Origin: CAZAYP01 sp964489425 [NCBI: uncultured Verrucomicrobiota bacterium]
GTDB taxonomy: Bacteria > Verrucomicrobiota > Kiritimatiellia > RZYC01
Length of the DNA: 43,421 nucleotides
Direction: 5' to 3'
Assembly: GCA_964489425.1 (NCBI GenBank)
Contig: CAZAYP010000049.1
Location: forward strand, 1-43,421
Numbering within the stretch: position 1 is the first letter of the stretch; each line of letters opens with the position of its first letter. Positions 23,751 through 32,328 of the stretch are shown one piece after another. A model generated the notes under the pieces. It did not search any database, was not told the DNA's origin, and saw nothing but the letters and a program-made list of their open reading frames with translations. Made by a program: the position numbers and the translations under genes.

Positions 23751-26700
23751 CTACTCCAGCAGCAGCATGAACAGCGCGCGCAGGAACTCTTCCGGCCATG
23801 GCGCGGAGACCGGCTCCGTCACCATCGGGACAAGGTCGGCGGCGCAGCGGAACCCCAAGTCCACGTGCTGCGCGGCAGCCTCAGCCTGTGACGGCACCGC
23901 GCATTGCAGAAAAAGTTTGTCGGTGGCAAACGAGCCGCCGCGAATGTTCTGGTAGGTGTTGGAGCCGATCATGATCCGGTCCGCGCACCATTCCCATACA
24001 TTGCCGGGCATGTCCAGCAAACCGAAAGCGTTGGTCGGGTAATACCCGTGCGGCCGAGTCTGGCCCACATAGCCGCCATAATTGGCATCGCTCGCCGTGA
24101 TGGTATCACCCCAGGGGAAGAATGTGACGCTGCCGGCGCGGGCGGCGTACTCCCATTCGGTGTCCGTGGGCAGGCGCTTACCGGCCCAATCAGCATAAGC
24201 CTGGGCGGCGGCCCAAGTCACATTGACCACGGGCAGGGTTTCGCCCGACCAGGGTTGGATCGGCATGGTCCGTTCGGTGGCCAAGCAGAACCGGCGGAAC
24301 TGCGCCACGGTGACTTCGTACTTGTCCAGGTGGAATTCAGCCACGCTGGTCCACACCCCGCCGGTGCCGCCATAGACACCTTTCTGGAAGGATCCGGCCG
24401 GGACCAAGACCATATCGCCTGGCAGGTAGCGCGCACCGGCAACCGTCGTCGAGTCGGGCATAATCGTGAGGGTATGGGGCGGTGGGCGGGTCCATCCTGG
24501 AACCGCACCAAACGTCACCGTGACCCGGCCGGTGGGCAGGACCACCACCTCGGCATTGGTGTGCGAGAGGCCATTGGGATCAAGCCAGTCGGCAGCGGAT
24601 ACCACGTCGGCGGGGTCAAAATCAATGCGCAGCCAGCCCCAGTTGACTTCGGAAAATGCCGCTTGAATGTTGCGCGCGTGGTCCATCGGCACGTTGATCT
24701 GGTTGCCGCTGGCGCTCGCGCCGTTGGTGTCACCGCCCCAGCCGATGAAATACCAGCCCGGTCCCGGGTTGGCGCGCAGCGCCACCAGTTCGCCTGCCGG
24801 CCGCCACGGCTCGGAGGGGCCGGAAATACCACCGTTACCGGTATGCCCCAACTGCAGGAAAAAGTTGGTCTGCCACTGCCAGGCCAGCGCGGCATCGTTG
24901 GTCAGCACCAGGCGGAGGTTGGTGGCGGACATGAACTGGAAGTCGTTGCCCGTCACCACGGCGCCCCGGCACACGAACTGGGTGGACACGGTGTAGTAGG
25001 GGGAATCGTTCATTGAGGCGGTCACCATGGTGCCTTGGGCAATGGAACTGGGCCCCCTGGGCGGTTGCGGCGCACCATAGGGCGAAGACACGGACAAGGT
25101 CCACAACCGCGCGTAGCGTCCGGTAATCACGGAGGTGTCTCCATCGATAATGCGGACCAGATGGGGCGGCGGCGGCATCCACCCAGTGACATTCTGGAAC
25201 ACAACCGTGTGCACACCGGCCACCACATCAGCGATCACCTCTCCATTAGTACGCCAACCCGTGGCTTCGATGAGGTTCCACCGCCCGAGGTCCTGCACCT
25301 CCGGCGGTTCAATGAAACAGGCCAGGGACCCGGCGCCATTGGTCACGGTCATCTGCACGCCCACGTACTGCGGAGCCCCCAAGGCATTGGTAGACGTTAA
25401 AATGAGCGTGGTGGTGTATTCATTGGGCGCCAACCCCGCAGCGTTGTAATACACCCAAACCTGCACATTCGTGGTAATGTGGATGGAATTCGTGGGAACC
25501 ATCAGCCATGGCTTGTCGTTTTCCACCTGGAAGTCGAAACCACCACTGCCGATGTTCTCCACAACGAACCGGCCCAGCACGCCGGACGTGTCGGCCGTGA
25601 CCGGGATCGCAAGGTTGGTGGGGGAAACGCTCATCGTGGGCGCCGGGTCCACGATCAACTGGATGGGTATGACATTGGTGAACGCAGCCGGCGCCATCCG
25701 GGATGGCGGCGGTTCGCTGTCCGAATCCACGTGGATCGCGCCGTCATACGTGCCGGGGGAAAGGTTCCAGTCAAAGTAGATGTCCAACGGTTTAACGTAG
25801 CCTTCGGATACAATGCACTCATTTGTATCGACATCGAACCAGCCCGGGCCCCCGGTGCCGTAATCCAGATCCAGGTGGAAGGTCAGGTCGGCCATGCCAG
25901 CGTTCGACACGTTAAGCAGCAGTTGCGGGAACGGCTGGCCCTGCATGGCATGGGCCATGAGGGAGGTGGGCCAGACGACCGCTTGCCCGGGCGTGGGGAA
26001 GACCTCCACTTGCACCCGGACTTCCGCGGGCGCGTTCGTCGCCTGGGGCGCATACACCTTCAAGATGCACTCGTTCATCCCCAGGGGCAGTTGGCTGGTA
26101 TCGTAGCTCAAGCTCAGCGGCCAGGCCTGCTCATCGAACAGCGTGCCGTGGTCGGGCGTCACGGTCAGCCAGGGCGGCATATTGGACACGCTGAAGTCCA
26201 GGCTGCTCTGGCCGTTGTTGGACACGGTCATCAGTTCCTCCGGGACCCCCCCGCCCAGGGTGATGCTGTGGTAAAAGTAGTTGGGATCCACCGCGAGCGC
26301 CGGCGCCGGATCCACGATCAGTTGGATGGGGATGACGTTGGTGTACGCGGCCGGCGCCCGCCGGTTAATCGGCCCCTCGCCGTCCGATTCCACGTGGATC
26401 AGGCCGTCATAGGTGCCGGGCGGGAGATCCCAGTCAAAGTCAACCAACCGGGGGTCAACGCCGCCTTCCGTCACCACCGCTTCATTGGTCAAGATTTCGA
26501 ACCAGCCGGCGGGGCCGGTGCCATACTCCAGATCGAGGTGGAATGTTAGGTCGGCCATGCCGGCGTTGGACACGTTGAGCAGCAGTTGCGGGAACGGCTG
26601 GCCGGCCATGGTGTGGGCCACGAGGGGGTCGGGCCAGACCACGGCGTGGCCGGGCGTGGGCAAGATGTCCATGTGCAACGCCACTTCCACCCAGCCGTTG

Positions 26701-29024
26701 GTGGTGGCGGGGGCCTTAACCTCGAAAAACTCATCGTACGTGCCGGCAGGAAGCTGGCCCGGGTCATAGAGCAGGCTCACCAGGGTGGCGCGCTCGCCGT
26801 TGAGCGTCCCCCCCATGGGGTTGGCGTTCAACCAGACCGGCAGGTTGGTAACGGCGAAGTCGATGGGCGTGGTGCCGCTGTTGGAAACGATGAGCATGTC
26901 AGACGGAATAAACTCACCCACGACATTGGTGTGGGCAAAGAACGTGGGTGCGACATGGAGGCCCGGCGCCGGCGCTTCAAGCGTGGCGTTAACGTCGATG
27001 TATTGTGGGGAGTTGGTGGTGTCGGCCACGATCCGCAGCCGGCCATAGTTGAGGCCCACACTCATCGTCGCCTTGATGAAGTTCATCGTGATGTTGGTGA
27101 ATCCGCCGCCGTTCAGCCCGCCGGTAACGTTCTGGATGGTGATCCACGACGGCATGTCCATGATGCTGTAGGTCAACGGCACCATGCCCGAGTTGCCGAT
27201 CATAAAATCAATGCTCGGCGCGGGCTCGTCATAGGCAATGGTTTTCTCGATGTTGGTGGGGCTCACCTCGAGTTGGGCGGGGATCGGCAGGACATTCACG
27301 GTCACGGTCACGACCTGCGGCGAATTGGTAGCCTCGGCGGAAGCAATCACGACATCGGCCGTGTGGCCGCCCGGCCCCAGGAGGCTGGTATCGTAGTCCA
27401 GATTCAATATTTCATACTGTTCTGGCACCAGCGCACCATTGGCAGGCGACACGGAAATCCAAGGCTGGTCGTGGGTGGTGGTAAAGGTAAAGTCCGACGG
27501 CCCGGCGTTGGAGACCGTGAGATAATCCGTGGGCAACGGCTGCATGTAATATACCGAGGTGCTCAGCATCATGGGGGCTACGTCCAGAACCGCGGGCGGC
27601 GGGTTATCCACGTACACCGCCACGGTTTGGATGTTGGTCGGTTCAAAGGTGTGGACAATGAAGACCCGGCCCGTGTTCATGCCCGGATCGAGCATGGCCG
27701 AGTTGATGCCCAAACCGATGTTTTTATGAGTAGTATCCAAACATTCAGCGTAATTGGTGCTAACCGACAGCCAGGGCTGATCCGTGGTCAGGTTCACCTG
27801 AAGCAGGCTGCCGCCCGCGTTCCAGATCTGGAACATCAGGGGGATGGGAGCGGAGACGGTGATGAACATCTGGGTGGGCATCAGGCCCAGGACAGCCTGG
27901 CTGACCAAGGAAAACTCAAAGGCCCCCATATCCACCACGCCTTCCAGGATGCGGGCGCGGTCCAGCAAGTCATAGGAGTCCAACATCCATAGCTGGTTGG
28001 TGCCGGTGTTGTGGCAGGGGGATGTGCTGCTGGAAATGGTGAAATCGCCCTGCGCCGGGTTGGTAAAGTGCGGGTCCTGGTCCGTGCAATAGTTGGCGAT
28101 GATCGGGAACGGCGCGGTGCAGCAGTAGTTCATCATCAACAGGGATGACGGGACGCAGTTGGAGGCCGAGCCGCTCAGGGCGCGGTTGTGCATGACAATG
28201 GTGTTGAAATAAAAGCCGCCGCCATCCGTGCCGCCGCCGTTCATGTTGGCCTGGTTGTCGGCAATGGTGCTGCTATCAACCTGGGCTTCGCCAGGGCTCA
28301 TAATATCAAGAAACACGCCCCCGCCGTTGCCCATGGCGCGGTTGCGGGCCACGATACAGTTGCGCACCAGGGCCTGCTTGGCGAACACCCCGCCGCCGCG
28401 GCCGGCCTGGTTGTCGGTGATGGTGCACTTGGTGATGAGGCTGCGGCCGAGGGTGCTGGTGGCGCAGATGCCGCCGCCATCGCCGGTGGTCATGTTGCTG
28501 ACCACCAGGGAGGCCTCGATCATGGAGCCCGGTCCCAGGTACACACCGCCGCCCAAACCGCCTTGGTTGTTGCGGACAATGCAATGCAGAATGGATCCTT
28601 CCTCCGCCTCGATTCCGCCACCCCTTGGGCCGCCGCCGTTTTGCACCGTCACGCTGCCCAACTGGGCCTCGAAATGCTCGAGGATCACGCACGGTTCGCC
28701 ATCCAGATTAATCCCGTCCAGCACCACGCTTTCCGGGCCGGCAAGGCCGTGTAAATACAAAGGCCGATTCACCCGGATGGGCGTACTGAGCAGGTAAGTT
28801 CCGTTGGTGAAGGCAATCGTGTCGTACTCCGCAGCGCTCTCAATGATGCCGTTGACCAGAGACACGGGCGCGGCGCGATCCCATGGCCAGAACGGGGCGG
28901 TGTAGTTGGTTCCGCCCGGGGCAATGCCGTGGATATGCCCGCCCCCGCCTGGGCCGCTGGCGGCCCAGGTCGCCGGACCGGCGGCCAAGCCCATGGCCAG
29001 CATGAGGATTCCAAACTGTTTCAT
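23751..29024 (-). CDS. Large secreted protein: beta-helix, eight BACON-like domains, FGE-sulfatase-like fold
   Basis: A 1757-residue exported protein with a signal peptide at 1-21 (cleavage near ATWA). Residues about 25-370 are Gly/Asn-rich parallel beta-helix rungs (repeated NGGG, GGGV, IVRNN) closing in GAFEF, as in choice-of-anchor Q / polymorphic outer-membrane-type proteins. Residues about 373-1228 hold eight BACON-like Ig domains (pattern VSNxG...WLxVxPxxG...YDxxxLxxG). Residues about 1229-1534 hold PEGA-like and InlB B-repeat-like modules. Residues about 1535-1740 are a formylglycine-generating-enzyme (SUMF1) fold: MVLVPAGSF, RLPTDTEWEYAARAG, FGLLDMPGNVWEWCAD, RGGSF, LGFRCA. One of the two catalytic cysteines expected near the C-terminus appears replaced, so the fold is probably a binding domain, not a sulfatase activator. 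The start at 29024 has GGGGAGA 7 bases upstream. Probably a surface ligand-binding protein. Confidence 0.85.
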   Translation of the reverse strand: MKQFGILMLAMGLAAGPATWAASGPGGGGHIHGIAPGGTNYTAPFWPWDRAAPVSLVNGIIESAAEYDTIAFTNGTYLLSTPIRVNRPLYLHGLAGPESVVLDGINLDGEPCVILEHFEAQLGSVTVQNGGGPRGGGIEAEEGSILHCIVRNNQGGLGGGVYLGPGSMIEASLVVSNMTTGDGGGICATSTLGRSLITKCTITDNQAGRGGGVFAKQALVRNCIVARNRAMGNGGGVFLDIMSPGEAQVDSSTIADNQANMNGGGTDGGGFYFNTIVMHNRALSGSASNCVPSSLLMMNYCCTAPFPIIANYCTDQDPHFTNPAQGDFTISSSTSPCHNTGTNQLWMLDSYDLLDRARILEGVVDMGAFEFSLVSQAVLGLMPTQMFITVSAPIPLMFQIWNAGGSLLQVNLTTDQPWLSVSTNYAECLDTTHKNIGLGINSAMLDPGMNTGRVFIVHTFEPTNIQTVAVYVDNPPPAVLDVAPMMLSTSVYYMQPLPTDYLTVSNAGPSDFTFTTTHDQPWISVSPANGALVPEQYEILNLDYDTSLLGPGGHTADVVIASAEATNSPQVVTVTVNVLPIPAQLEVSPTNIEKTIAYDEPAPSIDFMIGNSGMVPLTYSIMDMPSWITIQNVTGGLNGGGFTNITMNFIKATMSVGLNYGRLRIVADTTNSPQYIDVNATLEAPAPGLHVAPTFFAHTNVVGEFIPSDMLIVSNSGTTPIDFAVTNLPVWLNANPMGGTLNGERATLVSLLYDPGQLPAGTYDEFFEVKAPATTNGWVEVALHMDILPTPGHAVVWPDPLVAHTMAGQPFPQLLLNVSNAGMADLTFHLDLEYGTGPAGWFEILTNEAVVTEGGVDPRLVDFDWDLPPGTYDGLIHVESDGEGPINRRAPAAYTNVIPIQLIVDPAPALAVDPNYFYHSITLGGGVPEELMTVSNNGQSSLDFSVSNMPPWLTVTPDHGTLFDEQAWPLSLSYDTSQLPLGMNECILKVYAPQATNAPAEVRVQVEVFPTPGQAVVWPTSLMAHAMQGQPFPQLLLNVSNAGMADLTFHLDLDYGTGGPGWFDVDTNECIVSEGYVKPLDIYFDWNLSPGTYDGAIHVDSDSEPPPSRMAPAAFTNVIPIQLIVDPAPTMSVSPTNLAIPVTADTSGVLGRFVVENIGSGGFDFQVENDKPWLMVPTNSIHITTNVQVWVYYNAAGLAPNEYTTTLILTSTNALGAPQYVGVQMTVTNGAGSLACFIEPPEVQDLGRWNLIEATGWRTNGEVIADVVAGVHTVVFQNVTGWMPPPPHLVRIIDGDTSVITGRYARLWTLSVSSPYGAPQPPRGPSSIAQGTMVTASMNDSPYYTVSTQFVCRGAVVTGNDFQFMSATNLRLVLTNDAALAWQWQTNFFLQLGHTGNGGISGPSEPWRPAGELVALRANPGPGWYFIGWGGDTNGASASGNQINVPMDHARNIQAAFSEVNWGWLRIDFDPADVVSAADWLDPNGLSHTNAEVVVLPTGRVTVTFGAVPGWTRPPPHTLTIMPDSTTVAGARYLPGDMVLVPAGSFQKGVYGGTGGVWTSVAEFHLDKYEVTVAQFRRFCLATERTMPIQPWSGETLPVVNVTWAAAQAYADWAGKRLPTDTEWEYAARAGSVTFFPWGDTITASDANYGGYVGQTRPHGYYPTNAFGLLDMPGNVWEWCADRIMIGSNTYQNIRGGSFATDKLFLQCAVPSQAEAAAQHVDLGFRCAADLVPMVTEPVSAPWPEEFLRALFMLLLE
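25635..26645 (-). repeat. Recent-looking internal duplication of a BACON-like domain
   Basis: Two equal 348-base segments, 26298-26645 and 25635-25982, encode 116-residue domains. They start AVVWP, share a long identical block QPFPQLLLNVSNAGMADL and end IPIQLIVDPAP. By hand about 85 of 116 residues match, and the DNA is also visibly similar. The other BACON-like domains in the protein are far more diverged. A different BACON-like domain (25983-26297) separates the copies, so the duplicated block was probably a pair of domains. Confidence 0.75.
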
Positions 29025-29068
29025 TTTTTATCTCCCCGGTACCGCGAGCGTAATATCCGCATCGACGT

Positions 29069-29098
29069 TTGACAAGATACCGTCATTTCGCATATATT
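29069..29098 (+). promoter_or_regulatory. Sigma70-type promoter of the envelope-signalling operon
   Basis: A perfect -35 (TTGACA, 29069-29074) and TATATT (29093-29098) are 18 bases apart. The start of the first operon gene (ATG at 29149) lies 50 bases after the -10, with GAGGTGA (29134-29140) as its ribosome site. The 124-base region is shared with the divergent beta-helix/BACON/FGE gene, so both may answer to one regulator. Confidence 0.65.
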
Positions 29099-29148
29099 AA
29101 TACCAAGAAAAGCTGCGATTGTATATATCAATCGAGGTGACTTGTCCA

Positions 29149-30537
29149 ATGCAAAATGTTATCGTCAAGGGGACAACCCTGTTTTTTACCGGGTTGATGC
29201 TGGCGGTTCTTGGCTTGCCGGCCGCGGCCCAGACCGCGCCGGCTGCCACGGACGACAACATGTTCCGCCCGTATCTCGCGGACCGCGATTTCGCCGGGGC
29301 CTGGCAGAATTATCGCGGCGGCCAGTACGATGTCGCCTATGCCGCGTTTGCCCGCCTGTTCCGTGAACATCCGGAAAGCGAGGCGATCAATTTTGCTTAT
29401 GCCCTGGCCGCGGCCCGGGTGGGCAAACGGTCCCAGGCCGCCATGGCCCTGGACCGGGTACTGCTGATCAACCCCCGCAACACGCGCGCCCGGCTTGAGC
29501 TCGGCCGCGTCTACTACGAAATGGGCCAGAATGCGCTGGCCCGCGAGCAGTTTGAGCAGGTCCTGGCCACGCAGCCACCCCCGGCCGTGGCCGACAACGT
29601 CCGCAAGTATCTTGATCAGATCAAGGACGCGGAGCGGGCCTGGCAGGTCATGGCCATGCTGGGCGTGGGCATCCTGTACGATGACAACGTCAACATCGGC
29701 CCGCGCGTGGACTCCGTGACCATTGATCCCATCCACCAGGGCGACCTGTGGATCGACACGCTCCAGGTGGACCCTGAAACCCAGGCGAAAAAAGCGTTCG
29801 GCGTGTATGGGTCGGCGGCCGTATCCGGCACGTACGATATCGGCCAGCGGGGCGCCTGGAGCATGATGGGCGCGGCCAATATCTACCGCAACCGCTACGA
29901 CGGCGAGCACCAGTACGAAATCGGGTTGCTGGACGTGGCCCTTGGGCCGCAGTACGGCGACAGCGTGCGGCTGCTGCAGCTGCCCTTGCAGGCGGAGCGC
30001 ATCAACCGCGGCTCCGAGGGCCTGGTCAACCTGGCCGGCTTCAACCCGTCGTACCTGTATGCGTGGTCGCCGGACCTGCTGCTCATCACCACGGCCGTGG
30101 GCGAGTACCGCGACTACGTGGACGTGACCGACCGCGACGGCTGGTTTTACAATGTCGGCGAAATGGCACGCTTCCTGTTCGGCCAGGACCGGCACGCGGT
30201 CAATGCGCGGCTGCGCCTGTTCAGCGAGGATACCCGGGCCAAGGAATATGCCAACCAGGGGTTCGAGGGCAGCCTGGGCATCGAGTACCGGGCGCTGGCC
30301 CACACCATCCTCCAGCTGATGGGCCAGGGCCGCGGTTCATGGTACGATACCAAGGAGGCGCTGGCCCCCGAGCAACGCCGCGATACGCAGTGGTCCGCGA
30401 TCGCCGGCCTGACCCAGGAACTGTCCAGCCTCTGGGGCGTCAGCCTCAACTACCAGTACATCCACAACCATTCCACCTTTGATCTGTATAGTTACAACCG
30501 CAATATCGTCAACCTAAGCACGTATCGCATGTTCTAA
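29149..30537 (+). CDS. TPR outer-membrane beta-barrel protein
   Basis: A 462-residue exported protein. The signal peptide covers about residues 1-27 (hydrophobic core then GLPAAAQ). Residues about 45-150 form TPR hairpins (for example ALDRVLLINPRNTRARLELG and YYEMGQNALAREQFEQVL). From about 165 the sequence turns into alternating amphipathic strands rich in Tyr, Gly and Asp (GVGILYDDNVNIGPRV onward) and ends in phenylalanine, the usual outer-membrane barrel signature. This TPR-plus-barrel plan is like surface-lipoprotein-assembly-modifier-type proteins; the precise family is unsure. The ATG at 29149 with GAGGTGA 8 bases upstream is preferred over a TTG at 29119. It is the first gene of a five-gene operon; its stop overlaps the ribosome site of the FecR gene. 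It may expose or anchor the FecR protein, which is inference. Confidence 0.78.
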   Translation: MQNVIVKGTTLFFTGLMLAVLGLPAAAQTAPAATDDNMFRPYLADRDFAGAWQNYRGGQYDVAYAAFARLFREHPESEAINFAYALAAARVGKRSQAAMALDRVLLINPRNTRARLELGRVYYEMGQNALAREQFEQVLATQPPPAVADNVRKYLDQIKDAERAWQVMAMLGVGILYDDNVNIGPRVDSVTIDPIHQGDLWIDTLQVDPETQAKKAFGVYGSAAVSGTYDIGQRGAWSMMGAANIYRNRYDGEHQYEIGLLDVALGPQYGDSVRLLQLPLQAERINRGSEGLVNLAGFNPSYLYAWSPDLLLITTAVGEYRDYVDVTDRDGWFYNVGEMARFLFGQDRHAVNARLRLFSEDTRAKEYANQGFEGSLGIEYRALAHTILQLMGQGRGSWYDTKEALAPEQRRDTQWSAIAGLTQELSSLWGVSLNYQYIHNHSTFDLYSYNRNIVNLSTYRMF

Positions 30538-30550
30538 GGAGGGATTGGAC

Positions 30551-32221
30551 ATGAACACGGCATTTGCGCGGAGCGTTCTGGCGGCCGCGGCCCTGCTGGC
30601 AGTAGCCGCCATGGGCGCGCGAGCCCAGGAACCGGTCGGCCTGATCATTGCTTTGGACGGAACCGCCGTGGCCCAGGTCCCGGGGCAAACCCTGCGCAAC
30701 CTGGCCTTGAAAAGCCCGGTGTACATGCGCGACGAGATCCGGACCAGCGCCGGGTCCAAGCTGCAGATCCTCTTCAACGACGACAGCATCCTGTCGATGG
30801 GCGAGGAAAGCCAGATGGTCATCGACGAGTACATCTTCAACCCCCAGCAACCCAAGTCTAACTCCAGCATGCTCAAGTTCCTCAAGGGCGTGTTCCGCAC
30901 CATCACCGGCACCATCACGGAGATGAGCCCGGACCGGTTCAAGGTCAAGACCGGCAGGGCGGTGATCGGCATCCGCGGCTGCGACCTCGGTTTTGACCTG
31001 GCCAGCAACATCAATTCCATTCTGATCTTTGACCTGCCGCCCGGCCATGAGGTGGTCGTGGACAATCTGATTCAGGGCCAGACCCACACCTATGCCGAGC
31101 AGGGTATTATTATTGAGATTGGTGCGGGGGGCGCGCAGCAGGAACGCCCGTTGACCTTTGGCGATGTCCAGCAGTTCCATGCCCGCACCGCCCCGCGCGG
31201 AGTCGCCGCCACGGGCCGCCAGCCCACCAGCGCCCCGGACAGCGCCGCGGATACGACGGAAGCCGGAGTCCGGCGGGACAAGAGCGCGCGCGGTAGCACC
31301 GGTACTTCAGGTGACCAGACCCAACCCCAGGACCAGCCTCAAGACCAGCCCCAGGACCAGGCGCCCGCGGGCGACATCCCGCCGCCCTCATTGTCCGGCG
31401 CGCGCGGGCCGGCCGTGAGCAGCCCCCTGAACCCCGTGGACGGCGGCCAGAACGAAGGGTTCAACCAGAACGTGATCCCGCCGGCGCCGGATTTTGCCAC
31501 GCCGCGGCCCACGATCACCCTTGCGCCGCCAACCCCCACGCCGCGGCCGATCCGGCCCACGCCCACGGGGCCCACGAGTACCCCGCGGCCCCGGCCCACC
31601 GCCACCCCCGGCCCCACCAGCACCGCGCGGCCCACGATGACCCCGACCCCGCAGGCGCACCGCGAGGTGGTGGACCGCGGCTTGGACTGGGAATGGGGCG
31701 TCTGGAAAGACGGCCAGAACAACATCATCGACACCTATGCCCGCGGCAACAACCTGCCGGCGGACAAGGCCCAGGCCATCATCGCCGGGTCCGTGCTGTA
31801 CCATCTGACGGGAGCCGGCACGGCCGGCGCGGTCATCAAGGACGCGGCCGGCACCGCCTACGTGCAGGGCACCTGCCAGCTCAACGTCATGGTGGGCAAG
31901 AACGTGACCCCCTCGTGGGATGGCCGCTACAATCTTGGCAACACGGCCGCGGGTAGCAGTCTCGGGTTCCAGGCGGCCGGCGGCATCCACAACGACGGCA
32001 GCATGTCCGGCACCGCTTACGACTACGCGCTCCACCACGGCGGGCAAACCTACACCCGCAGCGATCTGACCGTGAACCAGGTGTCCGGCAACCTGGTCGG
32101 CTCCGGGGACGGCGCCACCCCGATCACCGGCGCGTACGGTGATTTCCGGTTCAACCACGGCGCGTCCGGCCCCAGCGTGCACGGCTCCTACGGCGCCAAC
32201 CTGCACGACGCGGCCAAGTGA
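30551..32221 (+). CDS. FecR-domain exported protein with Pro/Thr linker and C-terminal beta-rich domain
   Basis: A 556-residue exported protein. The signal peptide spans about residues 1-26 (cleavage after GARA). Residues about 28-200 are a FecR domain: LDGTAVAQVPGQ, a VYMRDEIRTSAGSKLQILF strand pair, DDSILSMGEESQMVIDEY and a GVFRTITG...VKTGRAVIGIRG segment. In known systems FecR domains sense or transmit envelope signals; here no sigma factor is encoded nearby. Residues about 215-368 are a disordered Gln/Asp/Pro/Thr-rich linker. Residues about 370-556 are Gly- and beta-rich with a closing GAYGDFRFNHGASG pattern, recalling small lipocalin/TbpB-type barrels; that likeness is weak. A strong AAGGAGGG (30536-30543) overlaps the preceding stop codon. 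Operon position between the barrel protein and a CHASE2 kinase suggests it helps present a periplasmic signal to the kinase. Confidence 0.85.
   Translation: MNTAFARSVLAAAALLAVAAMGARAQEPVGLIIALDGTAVAQVPGQTLRNLALKSPVYMRDEIRTSAGSKLQILFNDDSILSMGEESQMVIDEYIFNPQQPKSNSSMLKFLKGVFRTITGTITEMSPDRFKVKTGRAVIGIRGCDLGFDLASNINSILIFDLPPGHEVVVDNLIQGQTHTYAEQGIIIEIGAGGAQQERPLTFGDVQQFHARTAPRGVAATGRQPTSAPDSAADTTEAGVRRDKSARGSTGTSGDQTQPQDQPQDQPQDQAPAGDIPPPSLSGARGPAVSSPLNPVDGGQNEGFNQNVIPPAPDFATPRPTITLAPPTPTPRPIRPTPTGPTSTPRPRPTATPGPTSTARPTMTPTPQAHREVVDRGLDWEWGVWKDGQNNIIDTYARGNNLPADKAQAIIAGSVLYHLTGAGTAGAVIKDAAGTAYVQGTCQLNVMVGKNVTPSWDGRYNLGNTAAGSSLGFQAAGGIHNDGSMSGTAYDYALHHGGQTYTRSDLTVNQVSGNLVGSGDGATPITGAYGDFRFNHGASGPSVHGSYGANLHDAAK
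31326..31361 (+). repeat. 12-bp minisatellite encoding QPQD repeats
   Basis: Three tandem 12-base units (31326-31337, 31338-31349, 31350-31361; second unit with two changes) encode a QPQDQPQDQPQD run in the linker of the FecR protein. Such runs change length by slippage, so this site is likely to vary between strains without breaking the frame. Confidence 0.7.
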
Positions 32222-32266
32222 CCCACGATGATCCGGGGATGGCCCGCCACTGCCAGGTCTCCATGC

Positions 32267-32281
32267 CCCGCGCAGCGCGGG
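32267..32281 (+). repeat. GC-rich hairpin between FecR and kinase genes
   Basis: CCCGCG-CAG-CGCGGG, a 6-bp perfect stem with a 3-base loop, sits in the 107-base gap between the FecR and CHASE2-kinase genes. There is no T-run, so it is not a standard intrinsic terminator. It may stabilise or partly attenuate the operon mRNA. Confidence 0.35.
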
Positions 32282-32328
32282 CTGCGGGATGGAGCCGCCC
32301 TGCGGCCACGCCCTAGCGGCGCCCACCC

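Noticed and set aside
25479-27992. Two long plus-strand frames opposite the BACON region
   Set aside because: Rich in His, Arg and Gly without motifs. The minus strand encodes recognisable repeated Ig-like domains.
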